Positions 37,751-45,157 of a stretch of 64,000 bases of DNA are shown piece by piece. The notes under the pieces are model-generated. The model worked only from the letters and a program-made list of their open reading frames with translations. It did not search any database and had not been told where the DNA came from. Position 1 is the stretch's first letter. Each line of letters begins with the position of its first letter. The DNA is taken from NCBI RefSeq assembly GCF_023701745.1, contig NZ_JAJOZB010000001.1:5927501-5991500 (forward strand), in the 5' to 3' direction. The position numbers and the translations under genes are program-made. Source of the stretch: Streptomyces sp. RKAG293. Lineage in GTDB: Bacteria; Actinomycetota; Actinomycetes; Streptomycetales; Streptomycetaceae.

Positions 37751-39096
37751 CAGGCACCCGCGTCCGGCAGCGGGCGGCGCGCGCTGTCGCTGAGCCGGAT
37801 CAGCAGCGCGACGATGATCCAGTTGGTGACGACGGACGAACCGCCCTGGGCGAGGAACGGCATCGCCATGCCGGTCAGCGGGATCAGGTCCATCACCCCG
37901 CCCGCGATCACGAAGACCTGCAGGGCCAGGATCGAGGCGAGGCCGATCGCCAGCAGCCGGCCGAACGGGTCGCGCAGCGCCAGCCCCGCGCGGTAGCCGC
38001 GGGCCACCAGCAGCGCGTAGAGCACCAGGAGCACGGTCAGTCCCGCCATGCCCAGCTCCTCGCCGACCGTGGAGAGGATGAAGTCGGACTTGGTGGCGAA
38101 GCCGATCAGATACGAGTGGCCCTGCCCCAGGCCGGTGCCGAGCATGCCGCCCGCGCCGAAGGCGAACAGCGACTGGGCGAGCTGGTTGGGTCCGTCGCCC
38201 GCCTCGATGCTGGCGAACGGGTGCAGCCAGTCCTCCACCCGCGCGTGGACGTGCGGTTCGACCGCACCGACGGCGAAGGCGCCGAGCGCCGACAGCAGCA
38301 GCCCCACCGCGATCCAGCCGGTCCGGCCGGTCGCGACGTACAGCATCACCACGAAGAGCCCGAAGAACAGCAGCGAGGTGCCCAGGTCCCGCTCCGCGAT
38401 CAGCAGGCACACGCTGAGCAGCCAGATCGTCACGATCGGGCCGAGCACCCGGCCGGTGGGCAGCTGCAGCTTCCAGAAGGTGCGGCCGGTGTACGCCAGG
38501 GCGTTGCGGTTGGTCGCGAGGTACGCGGCGAAGAACAGCGCGAGCAGGATCTTGGCGAACTCGCCCGGCTGGATCGAGAAGCCGGCGATCCGGATCCAGA
38601 TCTTGGCGCCGTTGATCGCCGGGAAGGAGATCGGGACGACCATGAGGAACAGGGCGGCCGCGCAGCAGACGTACGCGTAGCGCGACAGCACCCGGTGATC
38701 GCGCAGCACCAGGACCACCGCGATGAAGAGCCCGATGCCCAGCGTCGACCAGACCAGCTGGGTGGGAGCGCCCTCGGCGCCGAGCACCGGCTCCAGATCG
38801 AGCCGGTAGATGAGGACCAGCCCGACCCCGTTGAGCAGGACGGCGATCGGGAGCAGCAGCGGGTCGGCGTAGGGGGCGCGGGCCCTGACCGCGGCATGGG
38901 CGAGCAGCGCCAGGACGCCGAGCCCCGCTCCGTACCCCGCCGCGTCGGGCGGCACGGCGCCGTTCCGGGCCAGTCCCACTTCCGCGTAGCCGTACACCGA
39001 GATGAGGACCGCACCGATCAGCAGGGAGAGCTCCACGCCGCGCCGCTTCGGCAGCAGCACGAGGGGCGGGGGAGCGTCGGTGGTCGTTGCGCTCAT
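37747..39096 (-). CDS. SEDS-family peptidoglycan glycosyltransferase (FtsW/RodA/SpoVE-like)
   Basis: This polytopic membrane protein of about 449 residues has ten or more hydrophobic segments and the SEDS signatures WIRIAGFSIQPGEFAK and GEELGMAGLTVLL. The essential-Asp loop lies in the extracellular region before GPNQLAQSLFAFGAGG. It polymerises lipid II in partnership with the class B PBP encoded immediately downstream through a GTGA overlap. ATG 39096 is preferred over TTG 39126; neither has a strong ribosome site, so translation may be leaderless or weak. It is divergent from the pentapeptide gene, about 100 bases away. Confidence 0.94.
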   Translation of the reverse strand: MSATTTDAPPPLVLLPKRRGVELSLLIGAVLISVYGYAEVGLARNGAVPPDAAGYGAGLGVLALLAHAAVRARAPYADPLLLPIAVLLNGVGLVLIYRLDLEPVLGAEGAPTQLVWSTLGIGLFIAVVLVLRDHRVLSRYAYVCCAAALFLMVVPISFPAINGAKIWIRIAGFSIQPGEFAKILLALFFAAYLATNRNALAYTGRTFWKLQLPTGRVLGPIVTIWLLSVCLLIAERDLGTSLLFFGLFVVMLYVATGRTGWIAVGLLLSALGAFAVGAVEPHVHARVEDWLHPFASIEAGDGPNQLAQSLFAFGAGGMLGTGLGQGHSYLIGFATKSDFILSTVGEELGMAGLTVLLVLYALLVARGYRAGLALRDPFGRLLAIGLASILALQVFVIAGGVMDLIPLTGMAMPFLAQGGSSVVTNWIIVALLIRLSDSARRPLPDAGAW

Positions 39097-39192
39097 GGGC
39101 TGCAACGTAGCAAGCGGCGGGGCCAATGTCCCTTATGCGACCGATGGGCACCGCGAGCCCCGCTGTCGGGGCCGGGACGTAGGCTGCACGGT

Positions 39193-39846
39193 GTGACGCC
39201 ACCCGAGGAGCTCGCCGACCTGCCCTACGCCGACCTGCTGCGCCCGCACGAGGGCGGCCTGGAGGTCGACGAGCGGTACGACACGGTGCACTTCGACCGG
39301 CTCACCTTCGAGGACGAGAAGGCCTCGGGGGTGCACTTCCTCGAGTGCGCCATCACGGACTGCGGCTTCACCGGCACCCCGCTGCGCGGCGCCCGTTTCA
39401 ACGACGTCTGGGCGCACGCGACCCGCTTCACCGGCACCGCGCTCGCCGAGTCCTCCTGGCTCGACACCGCCTTCACCGCGTGCGCGCTGGCGGGCATCGA
39501 GGCGTACGGCTCGGTGCTGCGGCGCGTCGTGTTCCGCCAGTGCAAGTTCGACTCGGTGAACCTGCGGGCCACCACGCTGCACGACGTGGTCTTCGAGGAC
39601 TGCGTGCTGCGGGACGTGGACCTCGGCGGCGCCAAGCTGACCGGGGTGAGCTTCCCCGGCACCCGGCTGGAGCGCGTCCACCTCGCCCGCGCCACGCTGA
39701 AGAAGACCGATCTGCGCGGCGCCACCACCCTCGAACTCGCCGACGGCCATGAATCGCTCAAGGGTGCCCTCATCACCACCCTCCAGCTCTTCGACCTGGC
39801 CCCGGCCCTCGCCCAGACCCTCGGCATCACCGTCAAGGACAAGTAG
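39193..39846 (+). CDS. Pentapeptide-repeat protein
   Basis: This 217-residue protein starts at GTG 39193. Five-residue repeats of the A(D/N)LxX type form a right-handed quadrilateral helix across about residues 45-185 (CAITDCGFTGTPLRGARF, then FRQCKFDSVNLRATTL). The protein has no signal peptide, so it is cytoplasmic. Pentapeptide proteins such as MfpA bind DNA gyrase, but many have unknown partners and no gyrase-specific feature is visible here. The frame is open far upstream on the opposite side of the ftsW gene, which is only a shadow. A 14-base tandem duplication spans its stop codon. Confidence 0.88.
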   Translation: MTPPEELADLPYADLLRPHEGGLEVDERYDTVHFDRLTFEDEKASGVHFLECAITDCGFTGTPLRGARFNDVWAHATRFTGTALAESSWLDTAFTACALAGIEAYGSVLRRVVFRQCKFDSVNLRATTLHDVVFEDCVLRDVDLGGAKLTGVSFPGTRLERVHLARATLKKTDLRGATTLELADGHESLKGALITTLQLFDLAPALAQTLGITVKDK

Positions 39847-39859
39847 TCAAGGACAAGTA
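39832..39859 (+). repeat. 14-bp tandem duplication across a stop codon
   Basis: GTCAAGGACAAGTA occurs at 39832-39845 and again at 39846-39859. The first copy contains the end of the pentapeptide gene (V-K-D-K-stop) and the second lies in the gap before the glutathione peroxidase gene. It looks like a recent slippage duplication. Confidence 0.9.
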
Positions 39860-39869
39860 GGAGACCCCT

Positions 39870-40358
39870 GTGAGCCTGTACGACATCCCGCTGCGCACCC
39901 TGTCCGGCGAGCCCGCCTCGCTGGCGGACCAGCGCGGCAAGGCGCTGCTCATCGTCAACGTCGCCTCCAAGTGCGGTCTCACCCCGCAGTACGAGGGCCT
40001 GGAGCGGCTGCAGCAGCGGTACGCGGAGCGCGGCTTCACCGTGCTCGGTGTGCCCAGCAACCAGTTCGCCGGCCAGGAGCCCGGCAGCGCGGAGGAGATC
40101 CAGACCTTCTGCTCCACCAGCTACGGTGTGAGTTTCCCGCTCCTGGAGAAGGCCGACGTCAACGGCGAGGAGCGGCACCCGCTGTACGCCGAGCTGACGC
40201 AGGCGAAGGACGCCGAGGGCGAGGCCGGGGACGTGCAGTGGAACTTCGAGAAGTTCCTGATCGGCCCGGACGGCGAGGTGGCGGGCAGGTTCCGGCCGCG
40301 CACCGAGCCCGAGGCCGCTGAGCTGGTCGAAGCCATCGAAGCCGTGCTGCCCGCCTGA
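39870..40358 (+). CDS. Glutathione peroxidase-family thiol peroxidase
   Basis: This 162-residue thioredoxin-fold peroxidase has a cysteine active site at Cys35 (NVASKCGLTPQY), Gln in NQFAGQEPGS and Trp in VQWNFEKFLI, completing the Cys-Gln-Trp triad. As in most bacteria, Cys replaces selenocysteine. It reduces hydrogen peroxide and organic hydroperoxides; actinomycetes lack glutathione, so thioredoxin or mycothiol-linked systems are the likely reductants. GTG 39870 is used and AGGAG lies upstream. It stands 23 bases after the pentapeptide gene and is probably co-transcribed with it. Confidence 0.95.
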   Translation: MSLYDIPLRTLSGEPASLADQRGKALLIVNVASKCGLTPQYEGLERLQQRYAERGFTVLGVPSNQFAGQEPGSAEEIQTFCSTSYGVSFPLLEKADVNGEERHPLYAELTQAKDAEGEAGDVQWNFEKFLIGPDGEVAGRFRPRTEPEAAELVEAIEAVLPA

Positions 40359-40494
40359 CCTCGCAAGATCGCCCCGTGTCCCCCTAAGGGCGGGGCCACG
40401 CCATGGCGCGATCCGGCAGGTTGGAACTCATTGTCGGGGTGGTCGCTCTCCTGCTTTTCTCTTCTTACCGCCTCGGCGAGGAAGGGACAGCGGA

Positions 40495-41271
40495 GTGCAG
40501 GAGAGCGAATTCCGTACCGGGCATCTATGCGTGGACACGGATCCTGCGCTGTGCCTCCCCTGCCAGGAGCGGTTGGATCGGCAACTCGCCTTGCTTCCCC
40601 GGGTATATGGCGAGTTGGAGGCTGCGCTCGTTCCGGCTGTGGACGGTGGCGACCGTGTCACCGCAGGTGGCCGGCCCGGCATCCCGCTGAACGGGCCGGC
40701 TGTCGATGCGCGCGCCGACATCCGAGGCACCCTCGCCTCCTGGGCCGATCTGATAGTCGAGGGCCGCACCGTCCGCCTCCCCCTGCGGACGGTGCCGGCC
40801 CTCGCCGCATTCCTACGACGCCATCTGGCGTGGCTGGCCGTTCACCCCGCGGCCGAGGACGCCGCGGCGGAGGTCGACGCACTCGTCCGCCGCTGTATGA
40901 AGATCGCCCGGCCCCGGCTGGAGCGCCGTATCCCCGTCGGTCCCTGCATCGTGCAGTCCTGCCCCGGCCGCCTCACCGCCGTCGTCCGTGAACCCGGCTC
41001 CACGCTTCCCCCGGCTGTGGAGTGCGATACGGACCGCGCCCACGTCTGGCCGCCGGAGCGCTGGCGCGCCCTGTACCGGGGCCGGGCCTGTGACGGGGTC
41101 CCGCCCGGGCTCAGCGCCCGTGAGATCTCCTCGGCCTGGCGGATACCCGCAGGCACGGTCTACTGGCTCGCCAATGAGCACCAGTGGCGGCGTAAGCGCG
41201 ACGGTCGGCAGGTCTTCTACGCCCAGGAGGACGTGCTGCGCACGCTGGGCCGCGACCGCCTCACGGGCTGA
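40495..41271 (+). CDS. Hypothetical protein with C-terminal helix-turn-helix
   Basis: This 258-residue protein starts at GTG 40495, with GAAGGG eight bases upstream. The N-terminal part has a possible zinc knuckle (LCVDTDPALCLPCQERLDRQ). The middle is helical, and near residues 165-175 there is a second Cys pair (CIVQSCPGRL). The last about 50 residues look like a DNA-binding module (SAREISSAWRIPAGTVYWLANEH followed by QVFYAQEDVLRTL). Proteins of this layout occur in streptomycete genomes near mobile or phage-like DNA, in my recollection. The gene uses slightly more A/T-ending codons than its neighbours. No function is assigned. It marks the boundary between core genes and the accessory region. 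Confidence 0.6.
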   Translation: MQESEFRTGHLCVDTDPALCLPCQERLDRQLALLPRVYGELEAALVPAVDGGDRVTAGGRPGIPLNGPAVDARADIRGTLASWADLIVEGRTVRLPLRTVPALAAFLRRHLAWLAVHPAAEDAAAEVDALVRRCMKIARPRLERRIPVGPCIVQSCPGRLTAVVREPGSTLPPAVECDTDRAHVWPPERWRALYRGRACDGVPPGLSAREISSAWRIPAGTVYWLANEHQWRRKRDGRQVFYAQEDVLRTLGRDRLTG

Positions 41272-41597
41272 GCGCGGCGCCGGCTCCCACCGAGCGGGCA
41301 CGGGCCGGAGACGGTGCGTGATCGGCCGGTGAGAACGGCTGAAAAGATTCGGTGCCGGTTGGCCGAGAACGGCCCCTCATGGCTGAAAAGGCACCCTTGT
41401 GTCGCGCCGTACTCCGCCACCCGCGTATCCACGCCTCCGAGTGGCCTTCCGGGCCGTCCTGCGAGCGCCTCCCGGGCGATATGGCTGAAAATCGCTGTTG
41501 CTCTGGCCGAAACGCGCCTGGACGCAGAAAACGCTGTACGGCCCGCGGCATAGCCGCGAACCGTACAGCGCTGTGGGGGAGGGGGGAAGGTCTGTTG
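41272..41597. other. Intergenic region with repeated GGCTGAAAA motif
   Basis: This is a gap of 326 bases without a convincing gene. GGCTGAAAA occurs three times (41337-41345, 41381-41389, 41483-41491). A terminator hairpin for the minus-strand peptide gene occupies 41527-41570. The sequence is less GC-rich than the rest of the window. Short ORFs here show no coding bias. Confidence 0.65.
41527..41570 (-). terminator. Intrinsic terminator of the small secreted peptide gene
   Basis: CGCTGTACGG (41532-41541) pairs with CCGTACAGCG (41561-41570), and the inner GCGGC/GCCGC extends the stem. On the minus strand it is followed at once by TTTTCTGC (TTTT at 41527-41530). It sits 27 bases after the peptide stop. 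Confidence 0.85.
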
Positions 41598-41798
41598 TCA
41601 GGCGGTGGCCGACGCGGGAACCCACACATCCGGCGCGGCTGCCGGAACCCACACAGCCGGGTTGGCGCTCTGTGGCGTGCGCTGCGACCCCACGGCGGAG
41701 TCGTGCGTCGCGGCCATGGCGGTGGCGCCGACTGAAGAAAGGGCGAGCACCAGGGCTGCGACCGCTGTGACCTTGGTCAGGTGCTGCATGCTCGACAT
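41598..41798 (-). CDS. Small secreted peptide with WVPA repeats next to a TrmB/LuxR-type regulator
   Basis: This 66-residue peptide has a classical signal sequence (KVTAVAALVLALSSVGATAMA, cleavage likely after AMA). The mature part is about 37 residues and contains a near-duplicated segment, AVWVPAAAPDVWVPASA. ATG 41798 is chosen because an AGGA-like site lies upstream and the signal peptide starts there; the frame is open to 41957 but that part is not signal-like. It is downstream of the regulator gene on the same strand (145 bases apart) and has its own terminator. No Cys or modification enzymes are evident beside it. A signalling peptide sensed with the regulator is a possible role, by inference only. 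Confidence 0.72.
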   Translation of the reverse strand: MSSMQHLTKVTAVAALVLALSSVGATAMAATHDSAVGSQRTPQSANPAVWVPAAAPDVWVPASATA

Positions 41799-41943
41799 CG
41801 TGATCCTTGTCTGGGAAGGCAGGAAGTTGCTCACGGGTTCGGGATGCCCTTGTAGCAATGCCAGGGTGCCAAAAATGGACGGCAAGTGGCCAGTTAGGGC
41901 AGGTGCGTAAGTGCGCAATGGCGCGAATCGGAAGGTCATGAGG

Positions 41944-42951
41944 TCAGATGAACCCATGAGTCACGGCGAGTACCCCGGCCTGGAACCGGCTCTCGGCCTG
42001 CAGGTATCTCATGACCTCGGAGACCAGGCGGCTCACCGTACGGAGTGAGATGCCCAGTTTCCTGGCGATCCGCTCATCGGTGAGTCCGTTGGCCAGGAGA
42101 CGCATGGCGGTGCGGTGCTGCTCGGTCAGCTCGCTCGCGGAGTCGAACCGGTCAGCCACTTTGGTCGAGTACGGCACCGAGCGCAACCAGCAGTCCTCGT
42201 AGAGGGCGCTGTAGGTGCGGACCAGAGCCGTACCGCGGACGAGGAGCGCGGCCTCCGACGGGTTGTCGGGGTTGGCCGCGAGCATCGCGGTGTGCATGTC
42301 GCCGATGCTCAGGTCCAGCGGGACCTGGGGCGCCAGCCGTACCTCCACACCCGCGGAGGCCAGTTCGGAGAGGTACTTGCGCTGCCGGGGCGCCGAATTG
42401 ATGCCCTGGGTGTAGATCGCCTGTACCCGGATACCGCGTTTGACCATGTCGGCGTCGCCCTGGAGGGACTCGGCCAGTACCTCGGCCGGCGGCAGCGGCC
42501 CCGGATGCATGGAGCGCGAGCGGGTGGTGAGGGTGGCGTAGTAGTCGCCGACCATCTGCCGCTTGCGGCCGTCGCCGGTGATGATCTCCACCTCGACCTT
42601 GGCCGCGTCCCGCTGTACGGCGGGCCGGTAGCGCTCCATCAGGGACTCCGACGCTCTGACGATCGCCGTGAGCTCTTCACGCTGCGCCTGCAGTGCGGCC
42701 CGCTGCCGGTCCAGCAGGCTGATCAGCGCGGTGTCCGGATCCACCGGGTCGACCTCCTCCGGGCTGCGTCCGGCGCGAATCAGCCCCAGTTCACGGAGCT
42801 CCGCCCAGCCGACCGCCGCCTCGGTGGCGGTGAGACCCAGTCGTGCCGCGGCCGTCGCCGGCGGGCACGACCCCTGATCACGCAATGCCTGGTACAGGGC
42901 AAGACCGACATCGTCGGATTCCGCCGCCCCACCTCGAACAGTCACAGCCAT
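41944..42951 (-). CDS. TrmB-like/LuxR-type transcriptional regulator (copy 1)
   Basis: This 335-residue regulator has an N-terminal winged-helix part (LALYQALRDQGSCPPATAAARLG), a helical linker, a middle alpha/beta domain as in TrmB-type sensor proteins (KRGIRVQAIYTQGI ... LASAGVEVRLAPQVP) and a C-terminal LuxR HTH (MRLLANGLTDERIARKLGIS). ATG 42951 has GAGGGGG five bases upstream; longer starts to 43155 lack family features. It is divergent from the biosynthetic operon (385 bases between starts) and precedes the small secreted peptide gene. The same domain order and the shared SRFQAG near the C terminus link it to the regulator at 54514-55545. It probably controls the adjacent cluster. Confidence 0.85.
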   Translation of the reverse strand: MAVTVRGGAAESDDVGLALYQALRDQGSCPPATAAARLGLTATEAAVGWAELRELGLIRAGRSPEEVDPVDPDTALISLLDRQRAALQAQREELTAIVRASESLMERYRPAVQRDAAKVEVEIITGDGRKRQMVGDYYATLTTRSRSMHPGPLPPAEVLAESLQGDADMVKRGIRVQAIYTQGINSAPRQRKYLSELASAGVEVRLAPQVPLDLSIGDMHTAMLAANPDNPSEAALLVRGTALVRTYSALYEDCWLRSVPYSTKVADRFDSASELTEQHRTAMRLLANGLTDERIARKLGISLRTVSRLVSEVMRYLQAESRFQAGVLAVTHGFI

Positions 42952-43336
42952 GGCTACCCCCTCACCCAGAGGCGACTTTAGCAACGGTTGTGCCATATGC
43001 CAGCGGCCCGCTGTGCGGAGATGGCCGGTCATCGCGGTCGCGGATCGCCGCCGGGCGGCCGTGGCCGGGCCCCGCGGATGAGGGTGGTCGAACGCTGTCC
43101 GGAATGCCGGGCTGTGCACGGGCCCCTCCAGGGGCTGCCGGGGTTCGCTCCGCACGATCGGTGACGCACGTCACCCACCTGAATTCCATCCTCTTGGCCG
43201 CTGGTCGGCCGTGTCAACCGGTTCGCGCAACCGCTGCTTTAGCCGTTCGACCGATCCTCCAACGACATGTGCGGGACCCGTTCCACGCCGGTCCGTCAGT
43301 GGACCGGTGGCTGCGCCGCGAGGGGATGTCGAGGGG
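42952..43336. promoter_or_regulatory. Divergent promoter region between regulator 1 and the FAAL operon
   Basis: This gap of 385 bases must contain the promoters for both directions. No clear -35/-10 pair can be assigned. The palindrome at 43160-43175 is the most regular element and is listed separately. No credible small gene is seen. Confidence 0.6.
43160..43175. promoter_or_regulatory. Perfect palindrome, candidate operator
   Basis: GGTGACG (43160-43166), CA, CGTCACC (43169-43175) form a perfect inverted repeat about 160 bases before the FAAL gene. A LuxR-type C-terminal HTH protein encoded next door could bind it as a dimer. Function is inferred. Confidence 0.45.
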
Positions 43337-45157
43337 ATGTCATTGTCAGGCTTCGCCACTTTCACCGAGCTTGTCCTGGAACGGGCCGCGGAGCTCGCCG
43401 ACGCGGACGCCCATGTCTTCCTCCGGGACGCGGGACCGGCCATGGCGGCCGAGCATCTGACCTACGGGGAGCTGGACCGGGAAGCGCGGCGGATCGCCTC
43501 CGTCCTGCAGCTGCACGGCGTGGAGGGGCAGCCGGTGCTGCTCCTGTACCCGACGACGGCCGAGTTCCTGAAGGCGTTCATCGGCTGCCTGTACGCCGGA
43601 GCGGTGGCCGTGCCGGCGCCGCTGCCCGGTGACGCCGGCCAGGAGAAGCGGCTGAGCCGTACCTCGGCGGTGATCCGGGACTCCGGAGCGAAGCTGGTGC
43701 TCACGGACCGGGCCAACGCGCCGGACATCGCGCTGTGGCTCTCCCGGGCCCGCCGCGAGGACGTGGTCTGCCTGGCCACGGACAACACCGGCTTCGGCGA
43801 CCCGGCCGCCTGGCAGCCCGTCGCGGCCCGCCCCGACGACCTGGCGTTCCTGCAGTACACCTCGGGCTCGGTCTCCGACCCGCGCGGCGTCATGGTCTCG
43901 CACCGCAACCTGATGGCCAACGAGGCGGCCATCGGCCGGTCCCTGGGCACCACGCCGGAGGACCGGTTCGGCGGCTGGCTGCCGCACTTCCACGACATGG
44001 GCTTCATCGCCCATCTGCTGCACCCGCTGTGGCTGGGCAGCTCCTCCGTGCAGATGTCGCCGACCTCCTTCATCAAGCGGCCGGTGCGCTGGCTGCAGGC
44101 GATCGACGAGTACGGCGTGACCGCGGGCGGCGGACCCAACTTCTGCTTCGAGCTGTGCCTGCGCCGCGTCACCGACGAGCAGATCGAGGCGCTCGACCTG
44201 TCCCGCTGGCGGCTCGCGCTCAACGGCGCCGAGCCGGTCCGCGCGGACACCCTCAAGGCGTTCGCCGAGCGCTTCGCCCCCGCCGGGCTGCGGCCCCAGG
44301 CGCTGTACCCCTGCTACGGGCTGGCCGAGGCGACCCTCATCGTGTCCGGGGGCGTCCCCGACGCCCCGTTCACCGAGAAGCAGGCGGACACCAAGGCCCT
44401 GGAGCGCGACCAGCTGGCGGCGGCCGAGCCCGGCAGGCCGCAGCGGACCCTCGTCAGCAGCGGGCACGTCACCGACTTCGACGTACGGATCGTGGACCCG
44501 GCCGGCTACCGGGAGCTGCCGGCCGGCGCCGTCGGCGAGATCTGGCTGCGCGGCGACAGCGTCGCCCAGGGCTACTGGCAGCGGCCGGAGGAGTCCGACG
44601 CGACCTTCCACGGCACCCTGAACGACGGCGAGACCGGGTTCCTGCGCACCGGGGACCTGGGCGTGCTGGAGGACGGTGAGCTGTTCGTCACCGGCCGCCT
44701 CAAGGAAGTGATCATCATCAACGGGCGGAACGTGTATCCGCAGGACGTCGAGTTCGCGGTGCGCGCCATCAGCCCGGCGCTCGCCCACGGCGCCGGAGCG
44801 GCCTTCAGCGTCGAGGCCGGGCGCGAGCAGCTGGTGGTGGTGCAGGAGGTCAAGGGCGAGGGCGCGAGCGCGGCGAGCCTGCGGGCGCTGGCCCAGCAGG
44901 TGCAGGCGATGATCGGCCAGGACTTCAACATCCCGGCGGGCAACGTCCTGCTGGTCCGGCCGGGAACGGTCCGCAGGACCACCAGCGGCAAGGTGCAGCG
45001 CACCCTGATGCGGCAGCTCTTCCTCGACGGTGAACTGCGCGGCGAGTACGAGGCGCTGGACCCGGCCGTGCACGCCGTGGTGCGGGCCCGCGACACCCTG
45101 CTCGGCGAGGACCTGCTGCAACCGGAACCGGCCGGCGGGAGAGGCAGGCCGTGGTGA
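43337..45157 (+). CDS. Fatty acyl-AMP ligase (FAAL)
   Basis: This 606-residue adenylate-forming enzyme activates a fatty acid as acyl-AMP and loads it on an acyl carrier protein. Motifs are YTSGSVSDPRGVMVSHRNL (A3-like), GGWLPHFHDMGFIAHLL (FAAL type) and RTGDLGVLEDGELFVTGRLKEVIIINGRNVYPQD, with the C-terminal lysine region TTSGKVQRTLMR. It is the first gene of the operon and presumably supplies the starter fatty acid. Two starts are possible: ATG 43337 abuts GAGGGG (43331-43336), while TTG 43343 has ideal six-base spacing from it; the difference is two residues. The 3' end overlaps the next gene by seven bases. Confidence 0.93.
   Translation: MSLSGFATFTELVLERAAELADADAHVFLRDAGPAMAAEHLTYGELDREARRIASVLQLHGVEGQPVLLLYPTTAEFLKAFIGCLYAGAVAVPAPLPGDAGQEKRLSRTSAVIRDSGAKLVLTDRANAPDIALWLSRARREDVVCLATDNTGFGDPAAWQPVAARPDDLAFLQYTSGSVSDPRGVMVSHRNLMANEAAIGRSLGTTPEDRFGGWLPHFHDMGFIAHLLHPLWLGSSSVQMSPTSFIKRPVRWLQAIDEYGVTAGGGPNFCFELCLRRVTDEQIEALDLSRWRLALNGAEPVRADTLKAFAERFAPAGLRPQALYPCYGLAEATLIVSGGVPDAPFTEKQADTKALERDQLAAAEPGRPQRTLVSSGHVTDFDVRIVDPAGYRELPAGAVGEIWLRGDSVAQGYWQRPEESDATFHGTLNDGETGFLRTGDLGVLEDGELFVTGRLKEVIIINGRNVYPQDVEFAVRAISPALAHGAGAAFSVEAGREQLVVVQEVKGEGASAASLRALAQQVQAMIGQDFNIPAGNVLLVRPGTVRRTTSGKVQRTLMRQLFLDGELRGEYEALDPAVHAVVRARDTLLGEDLLQPEPAGGRGRPW

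Noticed and set aside
40371..40396. Hairpin after the glutathione peroxidase gene
   Set aside because: GCCCC/GGGGC pairing is short with a long loop and no T-run, too weak to call a terminator.
43211..43336. Longer FAAL starting at 43211
   Set aside because: The added residues are Arg/Pro-rich and not FAAL-like, while GAGGGG sits directly at the chosen start region.
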